From Hyposmocoma kahamanoa (lineage: Eukaryota; Arthropoda; Insecta; Lepidoptera; Cosmopterigidae), in NCBI RefSeq assembly GCF_003589595.1, contig NW_020653855.1, positions 2,065,441 through 2,129,440 on the forward strand: DNA of 64,000 nt, given 5' to 3'. The notes under the pieces were generated by a model. That model worked only from the letters and a program-made list of their open reading frames with translations. It ran no database searches and was not told the DNA's origin. Shown one piece after another: positions 34,861 through 45,676 of the stretch (position 1 is the first letter of the stretch; the number at the start of each line of letters is the position of its first letter). The position numbers were made by a program, and so were the translations under genes.

Positions 34861-35884
34861 ATGGTGATTAGTTTAAGTATTGCATTGGATCTAACCGCTC
34901 ACGCGATGCGCTCCTCCTACCGCAAAATGGCGGCTATTTGGTTTAGCAAATTAGAATTTATAAATAAAAATTGTTATTCTGCATTGCTAAATAAATAACC
35001 TCCGTACTACCAACAAAAACATCTCAAATGTAATGCAGTAATACACCGCAAATCCTGCACTTAAAAAGCATTAATTAAATTTTTGGTGTACTTGGATAAA
35101 TATGATAATATACCGTTTGAGTGGTTCTAACGTTTACCTTGAAATTACTCCTTAAAGTATAGATTATAAACATTTATATTCAGGGTAAACTTAAAAAACG
35201 CTACTTACGGTATGTTTTCAATAAATAAACACCGAAATCACCACACCAAACAATAACACTCACGATTGTCGTGTGGTATTTTTGAAGTTGTTTATTTTTT
35301 TTAAATGATAGACCCAGGCATTAAAAACTTTATGGTTTGCTAGAGTAGTTACCGAAATAGCAATTAATACTAGTTCTTTTACCTGTTATAACTTCGATAT
35401 CCGATAAATCGGTATAAAATCATCACGCGCACCTCTAGGTGTGGTATGCGTCTACGGCTGCATGTATCGCGTGAGCGGATAAACAAATAATTTGAGGTAA
35501 ACGTCTTGCGGACTGGGTTGTGTATACCTAATCCTCTTCTTATAGTGCCGATACTTCTTATATTTTAGGACTATTCGACTTTGAATAGTATTAGTATGTT
35601 GCCACCTTGGTCGCGTAACGTATGGTTGTGTAGAGATCTCCCCGACTACAGGTTCCCTTAGGATACGAGAAGCAAATGAGCATGTGCTGCATGGACTGTG
35701 TTGGGGTACCGGAGTCCCGTCGTGTTGGACTAGCATCTCTGAACCCTCATATACCTATACATCTTGTTTCTGCAGCACCCTACTTGAGTGCGAAGTCGAT
35801 TCAAGGACTTCCACACGGGCCATCGCAGATAGTAACTGACCTCAATGATAGTTGCTCTTGAGTATGCAGTGAAACTATTTTTTT

Positions 35885-36070
35885 TGGATGCAAATCGCGT
35901 ATATTTTTTTAAACAAGCCAACGTTTTGGGCCCTTTATAGGTCTCATGGTCACGGTTGACTGAGACGGTAAAGTTGTCAACCAGTTATGTCTATGCCGTG
36001 ACCATGGGACCTGTAAAGAGTTCGAGACGTTGGTATGTTTGAAAAAACAATTATACACGATTTGGATCCG
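35885..36070. repeat. decayed copy of the 9031-9190 foldback element
   Basis: AAATCGCGTATATTTTTTT, TTTTGGGCCCTTTATAGG, GACCATGGGACCTGTAAAG and AAAACAATTATACACGATTT follow the order of 9031-9190 with substitutions. Confidence 0.55.
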
Positions 36071-36109
36071 AAATGTTTCCCGTCCCAATTCCCAATTGTT
36101 TCGTAGTAA

Positions 36110-36515
36110 TATAATAAATATACTCCAATCATTGGGCCCGTTAGCCCACAGAGACGTTGGCTCTCTGCGTGTCTTCTATCGTCTTTATTGTGGGGAGTGC
36201 TCCGAGAAACTTCGAACTGGTGCCACCGTCTCGTTTCTACCATCGCCAAAGGAGTAGAGTACATCCCCATAGATGCCTGGCATTGTAAGACCACGCGGGC
36301 ATCTCGTTCATTTATTCCTCGAATCTTCTTCCTCCTGAATTATTTCCTTTGCGCTATGACGTGGGGTTCTTCAAAAAGCGTGCTTACAGGGCTCTCATAG
36401 GCTGGCAACGCATAGGCAGGTCATCTGGTGTTGCAAATGTCCATGGGTGACGATGACCACCTCCCATCAAGTTGCTCGTCTGCTCGATTGCCTCCTTCTT
36501 TACATAAAAATCAAA
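36110..36515 (+). pseudogene. jockey-like retrotransposon C-terminus, second copy
   Basis: AHRDVGSLRVFYRLYCGECS is followed, after frame breaks, by TRASRSFIPRIF and a 3' end reading CTGGCAACGCATAGGCAGG, ATGTCCATGGGTGACGATGAC. It matches the copy at 24775-25215 on the other strand. Several frameshifts. Confidence 0.75.
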
Positions 36516-36759
36516 TCAGTGACATTATAATTGACTCCAACTTGTGAGGTACATTGAAAATAACTTGCCAAATGTAGTTATCATAGTGGCACGTGTATTC
36601 GCTATTGGGCGTTTGTAGAGCATGCATTCCGGATAATCCGTAATTTTGTTAATATTTTTATTCTTCTTCTGTTTTATGCAACAGATCCTCAGCAGGTTAA
36701 ATGATAAAACAAGGTTATGATCTTTTTTATTTCAGAGAAAAAAATGTTAGGTTATTTCT

Positions 36760-36960
36760 AAAAGATCGAATACTTAGAAAAACAATTATATATTGTATTA
36801 ATAATTATAACAAACTAGTGGAGCAATTTCACAAAAAAATAATTGAATACCAATTCACGGTTCGCTAGAAGATTTCGGTTCGAATCCGGCCGGATCGAAA
36901 GAATTTATTCTAAGTTTTAGATCTTCGTATTAATAATTCTAATGGCTTATGTTTAGTAAT
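36760..36960 (+). repeat. SINE family A, truncated copy
   Basis: Tail module (AACAAACTAGTGGAGCAAT) followed by a short head remnant (GGTTCGAATCCGGCCGGATC) and the start of a second tail. The middle module is deleted. Confidence 0.65.
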
Positions 36961-37439
36961 TTATATCTATATTATTTAAGAAGACTGATTTCCAGTGTGG
37001 GAATGTCTCACGATAGGCAATCCTATGCGTAGTTTCGAAGAACAAGCAGGATTCAGCTCCGGCCTCTCCACCACCAGCCATCTGCATGCGTTTAACGAAT
37101 GTTCATCGAAAAAAGCCATGAGCATGATCTGCCCCTTTATCTAACCTTCGTCTATTATACAAAAGCTTTCGACAGTACATCGCACCATTCTATTTTCACC
37201 AACAAGAAGTAGCACCAAAGAATTCAACTCATATTACATTTCGATTTCCGAAAACATCCAAAAAATCCAGATTCGCTGCGAAATCAGTCTTCGAAATCCG
37301 GATATCAAATATGGTGCGTTTTTGCATTCCCTAGGTGTTTGATGTACCTATTTGGAAAAATATTTGACGTATTGACAAACATGCAGACACTGACAAATAT
37401 GACCGTCTACACATGGAGCCAAATAAGGAGTAAAAATAA

Positions 37440-38085
37440 GGCGATTAACACACTGCGCCACGTCCCGCGACGATGCGCGGGACACGGAATCACGCGCGCG
37501 GTGGCGGGGACGCAGACCTGCGTTAACGCGCGGTTTAATCTGCGTGGGAGCAGCGGTCTAGCGGCCCCGCGTCACTTAAAGTACTCGCTTCGTAGTTGAT
37601 CGCCCCGTAATGATTGTACACTAGCTGAGATCCTTCTTTGACAAGACTGGTTAATAATTCTGTATTATTAACTTATTCAGGACGCTGCAGTTATACTGTC
37701 TATGTCGATTTTGTTTACTCAAATAAAAATACACCGAAGATAACATTCAACTTCATTACAAAGATTTAAGAAAATATGAAGATTAATTTTTCAACTACAC
37801 ACGTATGTCAACTGTATTCTTTGATTATTTGTTAGGGAAAATCCGAACGACAATTACTGGAATAGACACAAATTGATTAAAAATCTGGGCAGTAGTGCGG
37901 AACGGCGTGCCATACCGTGCGGTACCGGGCCGCGGTAAAACCGCGTGTGTCGCGCTCCCGCGGAGAAGCGTTGTCAGTGTGTTCGACGGCGCGTGTTCTC
38001 CATACAAACTGAGGTACTTCAGTACAACGTTAAAAAACGCAGCTCCGCGCTACATCGCGGGGCGCGGTGCAGTGTGTTAATCGCG
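37440..38085. mobile_element. GC-rich MITE, copy 2, complete with TAA duplication
   Basis: GCGATTAACACACTGCGCC at the left pairs with GGTGCAGTGTGTTAATCGC at the right. TAA flanks both ends (37437-37439 and 38086-38088), which fits PIF/Harbinger-type insertion. Both ends are CpG-rich and the centre is AT-rich and matches copy 1 (14075-14985). Reading frames near the ends are not genes. Confidence 0.7.
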
Positions 38086-38701
38086 TAATGAATATAACCA
38101 ATAGGACCATAGTGCGAACGACTTGCTTGCTTATTTGCCTATTTCACTCCTTTGATGTGCAGTGAGCATATTGTTTACAATATAGTAAGTATAATATCAC
38201 TGTTCATGTGCGTCAAGAAACCAACCAGCGCATGGTAACGCGAATTTTGGTGATTGATGTATTTGTCGAATAGATAAAATTGCTAAATATATCAAATACG
38301 CAAGTACAAATAGCCATGTGAAGTATCACCACAGAACAATAGAAGTGGTTAGTTAGCGTCTGACGCATGTGGCGGTGAAACGTGAGAGGCGCCAACAAAA
38401 TATACAGTCAACTACCTAGCTGTAGCTAGGTGGCTATATATGAGTGGTCAGGGAAAGCTGTACTATCACTAACAACCCTAGTTGCCTACCTAACAGCCTA
38501 GCCCTAACCATACGCTACGGAATATATAATTATATAAATAGTAGGGGAAGCCTGTCACCGTGCGACCTAAGGCAACAGACGGAAAGGGGGGAGGATAAAG
38601 GTGCTTTAGGAATTGGTTTTCTCACTGCCAGTCTCACAGACTCACAAGACTGATCAGATAAGCTAACGGCTAAAGGTGTCTTCGCCGCAGTGAGAGGATG
38701 C

Positions 38702-38987
38702 TGTAGTCAGGAGTGCTCCGTTGTCAATAAGACAGCGTTGATGTCTGAATTCAAAGAGAGTTTTATTTACAAAACTTAAGCTATTTATACAAAACGGTAT
38801 TTAAGTGTGTGTGACTATAAACAATATTATTTTTAAATGTATACATAAAGTTAACTACTCTACTCAGCAGCCTAGTTCAGAACGGTCATTGCACTGCTGA
38901 GTAGTCTATTGTCATCACTTAGCAAATGTCCGGTCAGGTTGTCTGTTTACGTCATGTGCACTTGAACATCAACTATAGGTCTCGACA
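38702..38987 (-). mobile_element. probable solo LTR
   Basis: Read on the minus strand, the segment starts TGTCGAGACC and ends CTCCTGACTACA (TG...CA-type ends). In between it has GTATAAATAGC (TATA-like), then AATAAAAC (polyadenylation-like) about 25 bp later. Length 286 bp. No matching target duplication and no internal retrovirus-like genes are nearby, so this is a structural guess. Confidence 0.45.
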
Positions 38988-39067
38988 GACCTGTCTGAGC
39001 TCGCCACTTTCGCTTTGTATGGTCTGGTTGTGTCATTCTCTCGTGCAGTCTCTAAAATCCTTTAAAA

Positions 39068-39163
39068 ATGCCGTATTGTACCGTTTTGGAGTGCATAAAT
39101 GATAGCCCCACCAAAAATATTATCCGTGGTGTTATTTTATATCATCGCAAAGCCTTATTTTAA
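39068..39163 (+). pseudogene. second THAP-domain N-terminal fragment
   Basis: A 31-codon frame MPYCTVLECIND, then VILYHRK, shows the C-x4-C start and aromatic-His turn of a THAP finger, ending at a stop at 39161. Sequence around its 5' side (TTCGCTTTGTATGGTCTGG) recurs inverted near 19535-19565, so it belongs to a dispersed element. Confidence 0.4.
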
Positions 39164-39339
39164 TAAATGTTCAATTTTCTGTTCGTTGATACATTTTTTA
39201 TTGTTACAAGAAATGATCACTTCTTTGGAGAACTAAACTAATAATCCCAATTCGTCGTCGTTCAGTAATTAACTGCTAATTAACTGCACATTGATTGAAA
39301 TTTAAATAATAATGTCAAAACGTCGTAACTTGCAATATT

Positions 39340-39530
39340 AGGTAGTGATGATATTGAACTTTCAACCATATGCCAACACGACAAAGTTTAAACTATATCA
39401 ACAAACAACAATCCAGAATTTGTTATATCTTTTTAAATTTGAAACTAGGACCAATCAACATCAAGTCTTTATAGTGTAGTTCAAATTAAGAATGTGTGAG
39501 TTTTGGCGACATCGGTTTTGATCGTAATCA
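39340..39530. repeat. inverted counterpart of the repeat at 19031-19380
   Basis: CATATGCCAACACGACAAAG, GAAACTAGGACCAATCAACA and GGCGACATCGGTTTTGATCG are the complements, in reverse order, of the 19 kb copy. Confidence 0.6.
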
Positions 39531-39537
39531 AGGCTTA

Positions 39538-39745
39538 ATAATAATAATAACGCACACACTCAACATAGTACTGCACTAGGGAAACCATGTGTCGCGGGTG
39601 CCATGGACACACACTTATAACACCACAAATGACACCCAAACTCACGAAAGAAATAAATATAGGCCATACAAATATTTCTCCGGGTACGGGAATCGAACAT
39701 GGGACCTTTGCGTGGCAGTTGTTAACCGTTCGGCCACGGAGTCAG
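39538..39745 (-). repeat. SINE family C copy
   Basis: Head at the right (minus strand TGACTCCGTGGCCGAACGG), with GGTCCCATGTTCGATTCCC, and ending at a short AAT run. Frames at 39587-39843 are repeat-derived. Confidence 0.8.
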
Positions 39746-40246
39746 TTCAGGCACTTCCATTGTTTTTTTCCTTCCATGAGTGCCACTATCATAAGGGAAA
39801 CATGTTTAGGTTAAGTTATATTAAGTTACTTACTACCAGCTAGTCCATAAAATATTTATTTCTAAATCATTAACTCACGACATGAAAGTAACCACAAAAA
39901 TTATAGCCAAATTTACGATATTCATTGTTTTGTACTTGAACATTTTTTTATTAGACAAATAGTACACACACCAGCACATTTAGTAGAATAAAAATGAAAA
40001 TATGTTATATAACAAATAAATTAGCATCTTTTAACATCATATTTCCAAAGCCTTTAAAAAGTTAAAAAAGTAAAAAATTAAAAATCCAAATTAAAAAAGT
40101 TTGATGCAAATTTTAAATTAATAAAATGAATCCTTAACCTTCCAGTTGTCTTACCCTTGCGCCGAACATAAGCAGTCGCATGCGCAACTTTACGCGGTTA
40201 GTTTGAGAAGACAAATGGATACTTTCATGACGTTGTGAAGCACTTG

Positions 40247-40545
40247 GTTTTTATAATATCAAGTGGCGGGACGAATAAGTCATGCGCCTGATGGTAAGCT
40301 ACACGCTTCTCCACAACAGCTGCAGTGCCACTCAGAGCTTTAAATCGCAAAGATCTGAGGGGCACTGCCACTGCGCCCATCACCTTGAGACATAAGTTGA
40401 CAAGTCCCATGTGCCTGTAATTTCACCAGCACCCTTGCCCTTCAAAACTGGAACGCAGTAATGCTAACATTACTGGCGGCAGAAATAGGTAAGGTGGCAG
40501 TACTTCCCTGGACGAATTCTTTCACAAGGAGCTTGTAAAGCTCTA
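40247..40545 (-). repeat. repeat family F, near-complete copy
   Basis: GGCGGGACGAATAAGTCATG to GGACGAATTCTTTCACAAGG. It ends about 220 bp upstream of the predicted start of transcription of gene C. The minus frame at 40225-40410 is repeat-derived. Confidence 0.75.
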
Positions 40546-40737
40546 AAACTACTTGAAAATCCTGTATTAGAAACTAGACTATTGAAACTAAATCTAAAAT
40601 AAAAAAAATAATATAACCGTCCAGTATTCTGAAAAGAATACTGCACAATTTTAGAAAACCTAAAACTGTGCTTCGCTAAATATGCCGTATTTGTATTAAT
40701 TTATCAAGATTAAAATTACATAAAATATAAATAACGC

Positions 40738-40770
40738 GATAAATTTCTTTATTTCTTTAACATTTAGTCA
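40738..40770 (+). promoter_or_regulatory. predicted core promoter of agp-like gene C
   Basis: TTAGTCAAGCGCTGG (initiator-like TTAGTC at 40764-40769, +1 near 40766) lies 76 nt before the ATG. The block TAGTCAAGCGCTG is shared with gene A's leader (CAGTCAAGCGCTG). CGATAA at 40738-40742 and TTATCA at 40701-40706 are GATA-type sites. Confidence 0.5.
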
Positions 40771-40841
40771 AGCGCTGGTCCCGTAGCATATCGTTATTAT
40801 CGTTAAAGAAACATTTGTTAAAGTAGTTATCGTGAAAAAAA

Positions 40842-42026
40842 ATGCAGTCAAAGATTTTTTTCTTAATTATAGTATTTGTACATTGTCTAGCAGATGACCA
40901 GTTGAAACAAGTGATAGTGTTAGGTAGGCATAATGTAAGAACGCCTTTAGTGAATTTGGATGTTTATAGTTCAAAAGAATGGCTCAAATGGGCTGAAGTA
41001 CCTGGTGCCCTAACCACTAAAGGGGCTTTGTTAGAAGAGTATTTGGGTGAATACTTTTCTGATTATTGGACAAAAGAAAACTTGCTTACGAATGAATGTC
41101 CAAACGATAATGCAGTTCATATATTTGCAAACTCTGAGCATAGAACTAGAAAATCAGCTAAACACTTCGCTAGAACTGCTTTTAAAAAGTGTAATATAAC
41201 AATTCACTTGCTATCTAATGATGATATTCCACTTTTTGTAACAATCGTACTAAATGATACACAGGATTTTCAAACTACGGCACTTGAAGTAATGCAAGAT
41301 AAATTAAACGAGTTTAATCTTACAGACGTTTACACCAAATTAAATTCGATACTGGATATTGAGAACTCGGATTTGTGCATACTTAATAATATATGTGATT
41401 TAACGACAGGAGAGAATAATATTAGCGTGAATGTCGGACAAGAGCCAACTATTTTTGGACCCTTCAAAGTTGGCTACGAAGTTGTGGATGGACTTCTAAT
41501 GGCCTATTATGACGGAGTGTCAATGTCGAAGATTGGATGGGGACAAATACAGCCAGAAGACTGGCCAGTACTAATGGAAATGACAAAAGCGGACCAAAAA
41601 CTGCGTTTCGGTTGTCCTGAAGTCGCCAAACATATGGCAAAACCTTTATTAGGGTACATTGATTATATATTCAAGGTGAGCCAAATTAATGTCAGCGTTC
41701 TGGTTGGTGACGATTCGAATATAATGTCAATTTTGGCATCTTTAGGCGTCAAACCTTATAATTTAGAAGATCAGCCTGAAATGTCTCCTATAGGGGGTAA
41801 AGTTATATTCGAAAAGTGGTACAATGGTGTGGATTACTACTTGAAAATTAAATATGTTTATTTATCGACTGAACAGATTAGAAATGGGGCCAGAATATCA
41901 GAGGATAATCCAGTACGTGAAACTAATTTGGAGTTACAAGATGCTATAGTTAATGAACAAGGCCACTGTACATTTGCACAGTTTATGAAAATTGTAGAAA
42001 ATGTTTTGTTGAATGTTCCTACCTAA
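40842..42026 (+). CDS. agp: Agp-like paralogue C, with a changed catalytic dyad
   Basis: Single exon, 394 residues, signal peptide MQSKIFFLIIVFVHCLA. R29-H30-N31 with VRTPL and HRTRKSAKHF (100-109) are kept. The dyad that is GHD in A, B, D and E is GDD here: codon 290 (41709-41711) is GAC, so the His is Asp while the Asp proton donor (D291) remains. The substrate-loop DP is also absent (DDIPLF at 127-132). PIGGK (316-320) is kept. Cysteines 86/117 and 179/185 are kept, but only one (C376) of the C-terminal pair remains. In histidine acid phosphatases the HD pair is nearly invariant, so activity is likely reduced or altered. The frame is intact with no stops, so it is not a simple pseudogene. 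Sequons at N118, 138, 159 and 283. AATAAA-like ATTAAA follows at 42097. Confidence 0.95.
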   Translation: MQSKIFFLIIVFVHCLADDQLKQVIVLGRHNVRTPLVNLDVYSSKEWLKWAEVPGALTTKGALLEEYLGEYFSDYWTKENLLTNECPNDNAVHIFANSEHRTRKSAKHFARTAFKKCNITIHLLSNDDIPLFVTIVLNDTQDFQTTALEVMQDKLNEFNLTDVYTKLNSILDIENSDLCILNNICDLTTGENNISVNVGQEPTIFGPFKVGYEVVDGLLMAYYDGVSMSKIGWGQIQPEDWPVLMEMTKADQKLRFGCPEVAKHMAKPLLGYIDYIFKVSQINVSVLVGDDSNIMSILASLGVKPYNLEDQPEMSPIGGKVIFEKWYNGVDYYLKIKYVYLSTEQIRNGARISEDNPVRETNLELQDAIVNEQGHCTFAQFMKIVENVLLNVPT

Positions 42027-42096
42027 ATACTTTAGTAAAACCACAAGTTTTATATTTGTTACAGAATTCCACCTTTAATTTAGTTTAAATTGTTTT

Positions 42097-42102
42097 ATTA
42101 AA
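42097..42102 (+). terminator. poly(A) signal candidate, gene C
   Basis: ATTAAA, the common variant, 71 nt after the stop codon of gene C. Confidence 0.45.
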
Positions 42103-42149
42103 TTATACCTAAGCAAAGAATGTCCATATAAAAGAATACGTGACGAATT

Positions 42150-42400
42150 ATTTTTAATTGACATTTTTTACCTCAGTTTTTTTGGAATTGAGCACATAAA
42201 CCCACCACCTTACGATTGTGAAAGTCTAATAATCATTTATTCCAAAGGTAAAATTTTTACACTTGAAAACGTCATTTTTTTAAGCTACTCGTTCACTTTG
42301 CCGACTTCCCTGAGAAGAACGAGCAAGACACTTTAGGCATTGCTGTTTTCAAATAAACTTAAATTCCATACATCTTTATCTAACACGTAGTCTACAATTT
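42150..42400 (-). repeat. retrotransposon 3'-UTR-type repeat
   Basis: ACTTGAAAACGTCATTTTTT, AACGAGCAAGACACTTTAGG and CATCTTTATCTAACACGTAG recur at 55945-56201, where a MITE has been inserted. The interval 42410-43310, beyond it, has a run of related TCATCGTGAT pieces and no gene. Confidence 0.6.
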
Positions 42401-42409
42401 TGTAATACT

Positions 42410-43330
42410 TGGTACTTGGTGCAACGGGCTGGTATTAGACATGGGGAATAGCGTTACATTTCTATCGCCTCGTGATTCGTATCGTGACTGTCGTTCCGGT
42501 TCCAAAAAAATCACAGTGATAAATCATCGTGATTTTGTCATGACTGTTACTTCCGTGACCTTGTCACGCCTATAACTTACATCACGATATACAGTTTTAG
42601 TCAGCGGCTACTTTCTAATACTTATAGCCGTTTTTTATACAATGATATAAGTTTTTACTCCCTTTATAATAAGTTCCAATTCCATTCAAAAAGTTGATTT
42701 TGTATTTAATGTAATTTTGTTTGTTACTTATTTAATGCGAATCTTTGGATTGTTAAAAATAGCAATAAAGTGTAATGTAATTATATTTCTACTATTTTTT
42801 ATATTCTACTATGTATATTAATATATATATTATTTATATTCTACTAATACACAAAGTAGATTATACATAAATATAAAATACCAACTCTTCCTATAATACT
42901 ACAAATATACAAAAATATTTTACTTTGTTCATAAATAGGTTTATAGTAACTGCTGCAGATTTTTTTCGTCCGCCCTTTCTAGTAGTAATAAGCACCTACG
43001 ACCCTTGTGAGTGAGCAAAGAAAGTCATCCTATTTCATTCACTCCCATCGCCGAAATGGCCCGATTTGAAGAGAACTACAACGAGTGGCGCGCTCAGTCA
43101 CCACGGAACGGAGATCGCGCATTGTATCAATTACGTATGTCGTGATGTGAGTGACAAGGAAAGCTATTGGAACGAAGGAACACCTATGTGATTTTGGAAC
43201 GTCGTTCCTTCGGAACGAGTCACGGTGATACTGTTTGGCGGATTATCATCGTGATTTTTTCATCGTGACGTTATTTATCACCCACCTCTAGCTGGTATCC
43301 GCAACTCGACCATGTTATAACTCAATTATA
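42410..43330. other. unassigned repeat-like interval
   Basis: CATCGTGATTTTGTCATGA-like sequence at the left and TCATCGTGATTTTTTCATCG at the right suggest a decayed element of about 800 bp. No reading frame of interest. AT-rich low complexity at 42780-42900. Confidence 0.35.
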
Positions 43331-43589
43331 TTACAATTTTGTAATATAATTTTTCAATTAAAATACATAAAATGTAAGTTTTAAACTTAAGAAATGGTTA
43401 TCTTAATACAGTATATGCTCCAGAATCTTATTGTAAAAACGTACCTAATTCGCACTAAAAGAACCGTATACTTTAGTCAAACGAAATCGTGGTACCATGA
43501 GTTTGGACTTAGTTCTAAGGTTTTGGATTTACGGATTCTTAACGAAATTATGCATGTTTTTACGGGCAGACAAAATATTTGAATAAATG

Positions 43590-43970
43590 TACTATGATGC
43601 CACAGTCATGATACACTGGTATCAAAACTTTGATACTGGTATATCATGGTATAAAAGTTTTGATAACTAACTCCTTAAACTTTTCTCCGAGAGAAACCCG
43701 AGAAGGAGAAAGAAAACGGTACACAGAACGAATCGCTCGTTTTTGCAACACAAATATGGTTTGTATAACTGCCGCTTTACCCCACATGAGAATCCCGTAG
43801 GATATTATACTATGGAAGGAACTAAAGTAAACTAGTCTAGCAGTAGCAACATCGGTAAGCTCACGTATTCTACGGACTGCGTATGCAGCAGAGCTTAATC
43901 TGCTGGCCAAAGAAGATATATGTGGTTCGTTCTCCATGGTTCTTCGTGCCTCTCGGCATTCGAACCTAAT
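43590..43970 (-). pseudogene. jockey-like reverse transcriptase fragment, copy 1
   Basis: The minus frame 43644-43937 reads HISSLASRLSSAAYAVRRIR, LTDVATARLVYFSSFHSI, SYGILMWGKAAV and FVLQKRAIRSVYR. It is close to the fragment at 57445-57955 and related to 27036-27918. Both copies stop at the same 3' sequence (GATGCCACAGTCATGATAC). Confidence 0.8.
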
Positions 43971-43979
43971 ATAAGGAGG

Positions 43980-45446
43980 CGTACAATCAAGAGCACATCA
44001 AGCTTGACATTTTGTACTTTGTACCGTTCTTGTCGTAAGCGGCATAGAGTTAAATTAAGGTCTCAAGTGTCAAACTTGACGTGTTCTTGACCCTGTGCAC
44101 GGTACTTGCTCGGGGTTCTTTGCCGTAACGTGCGTCTTGGCTCCCTACAAATTCTTTTCTTTCTTTTATACGTGACAGGCAGATGCCATCTCTCTACTTG
44201 ATGTTAAATGGAAAGTGGAATCCAAACGAGAAGGAACCCAGTGCGGTGTTGATACAAACTGCCCTAGCCACCACAACCCTGCATGCCTGCAGCCACTGAA
44301 AGGGAGGTCCATTTGTCGAGTGTGGTGCCACCAAACTTTTTAGTTCGCGTTGGAATACCTACGGCAAGTCGTGAAAGGGTACGGCGACCAGCACTCGTGC
44401 TTCGGAGCAGGAAAGGGGAGGGCGGGATAAGGATGAGGTATATTCTGTTCCTTGTTTCGTTCATTGCATAGCCAAAAAACATTCGTTCATTTAAAAAATA
44501 CGGAGAAAAAGCTGTTCGAATCTGTGGTAAAACTTCGCGAGAAGTAACATTGTGGTAACAGTGCGTTGTGAAATCTTTATTTTATCAAGGTAAATGCAAT
44601 ATTTTATGTAATAACTACTATATTTTGTGTTATTTAAGGAATGATAAAGCTATTTACATAATTGGTTTTGTTAAATTCGTAGTAGTTTTATTGCTATCAA
44701 GCTCAAATACCGGCAACATAATTTTTGGCATTTTCATGGGATTTCTGTACAAATTTGCGCGGGGTGTGAAATATGAACCGTCATTAATTGACAGTTGAAA
44801 TTCCGTTGGCTGAAGGGTTAATGTTAAAGTCCCGTCATAGTACGAACGAAGTGAATGAATAGTCACAAAGCTGCCAATAAAACAGCATTATTTTAACATT
44901 ACAAATAAGCTTACTTAAAGCGTGTTATAGTACAAAAAGTCAATGTAAGGTTAAAGTAGTATTGTTTTAAGAGGTGGTGGTAGGCCCCCAGCTCTTTTGC
45001 ATCAGAACAGAATGTCTTCCGCTAAATTCTCACGAGTCTCGGGAAATGCTTCTGTTACCTGCATTATGCTACGAGAGGCGGCTGAAAAGTAATTTACCTA
45101 AGCATGAAGTAAAAGACGGCTAAGGCTACTTTTTCAATATGAATTTTATATTCTTATTCTAAAAATGTGTAAACAGGAAACGCACTTATTATGTTAGTTA
45201 TAAAAGGACGTAAGTGTATAAAAAATTGTTGCTCATTTTTAAACATTTTACTTTTTTCGTACGCGATTGAGTAGTCCACTTGCAAACAGCCCTATGTGAC
45301 ATTTTGTTTGGTATTTATTTTTTTGTCATCCGAGAGGTCCCTCGTGTTCATTTATCAAAAATTTGATCGTCAAATATTTCGGAGAAGATTGGTTTACATA
45401 CGAAATTCTTGAACTGTATACTTATATTAAAGGGCAAAAACAATCA
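43980..45446. other. unassigned interval
   Basis: No gene recognised. Frames of 60-76 codons at 44264-44482 and 44568-44798 have no family resemblance and are on overlapping strands or AT-rich. Confidence 0.35.
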
Positions 45447-45454
45447 GATGTAAC

Positions 45455-45676
45455 CATTGACTTACAAATAAATGGACGACGGGTCTAATACAAAAACCAC
45501 GAAAAAAATGTCCCAAGTCAACCTATTCGAAATTGAAATTGAATCGCAGTATCGCGCTGTCAGTAGAACAAATGAAGACTAAAGCGGAGTGTCGCGCTCT
45601 GTATACGATTTTAGCGCCTTAAAAGTGCGGACACTTTTTAGCGCGGACCCGACGTCCATATAATTGTAAGGCAATG
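45455..45676 (+). mobile_element. P/hAT-like MITE, copy 4, with 8-bp TSD
   Basis: 222 bp, flanked by exact GATGTAAC (45447-45454 and 45677-45684). It is the short form; the right terminal repeat has one change (GTAAGGCAATG). Confidence 0.88.

Larger units (their letters stand above)
33900..40737. other. 7-kb interval between divergent agp-like genes B and C
   Basis: No intact gene. Holds two retrotransposon remnants, a GC-rich MITE, an LTR-like segment, a THAP fragment, one SINE and one F repeat. 34870-35880 and 36520-36750 show only short frames with no match; 38090-38700 is likewise unassigned. Confidence 0.65.
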
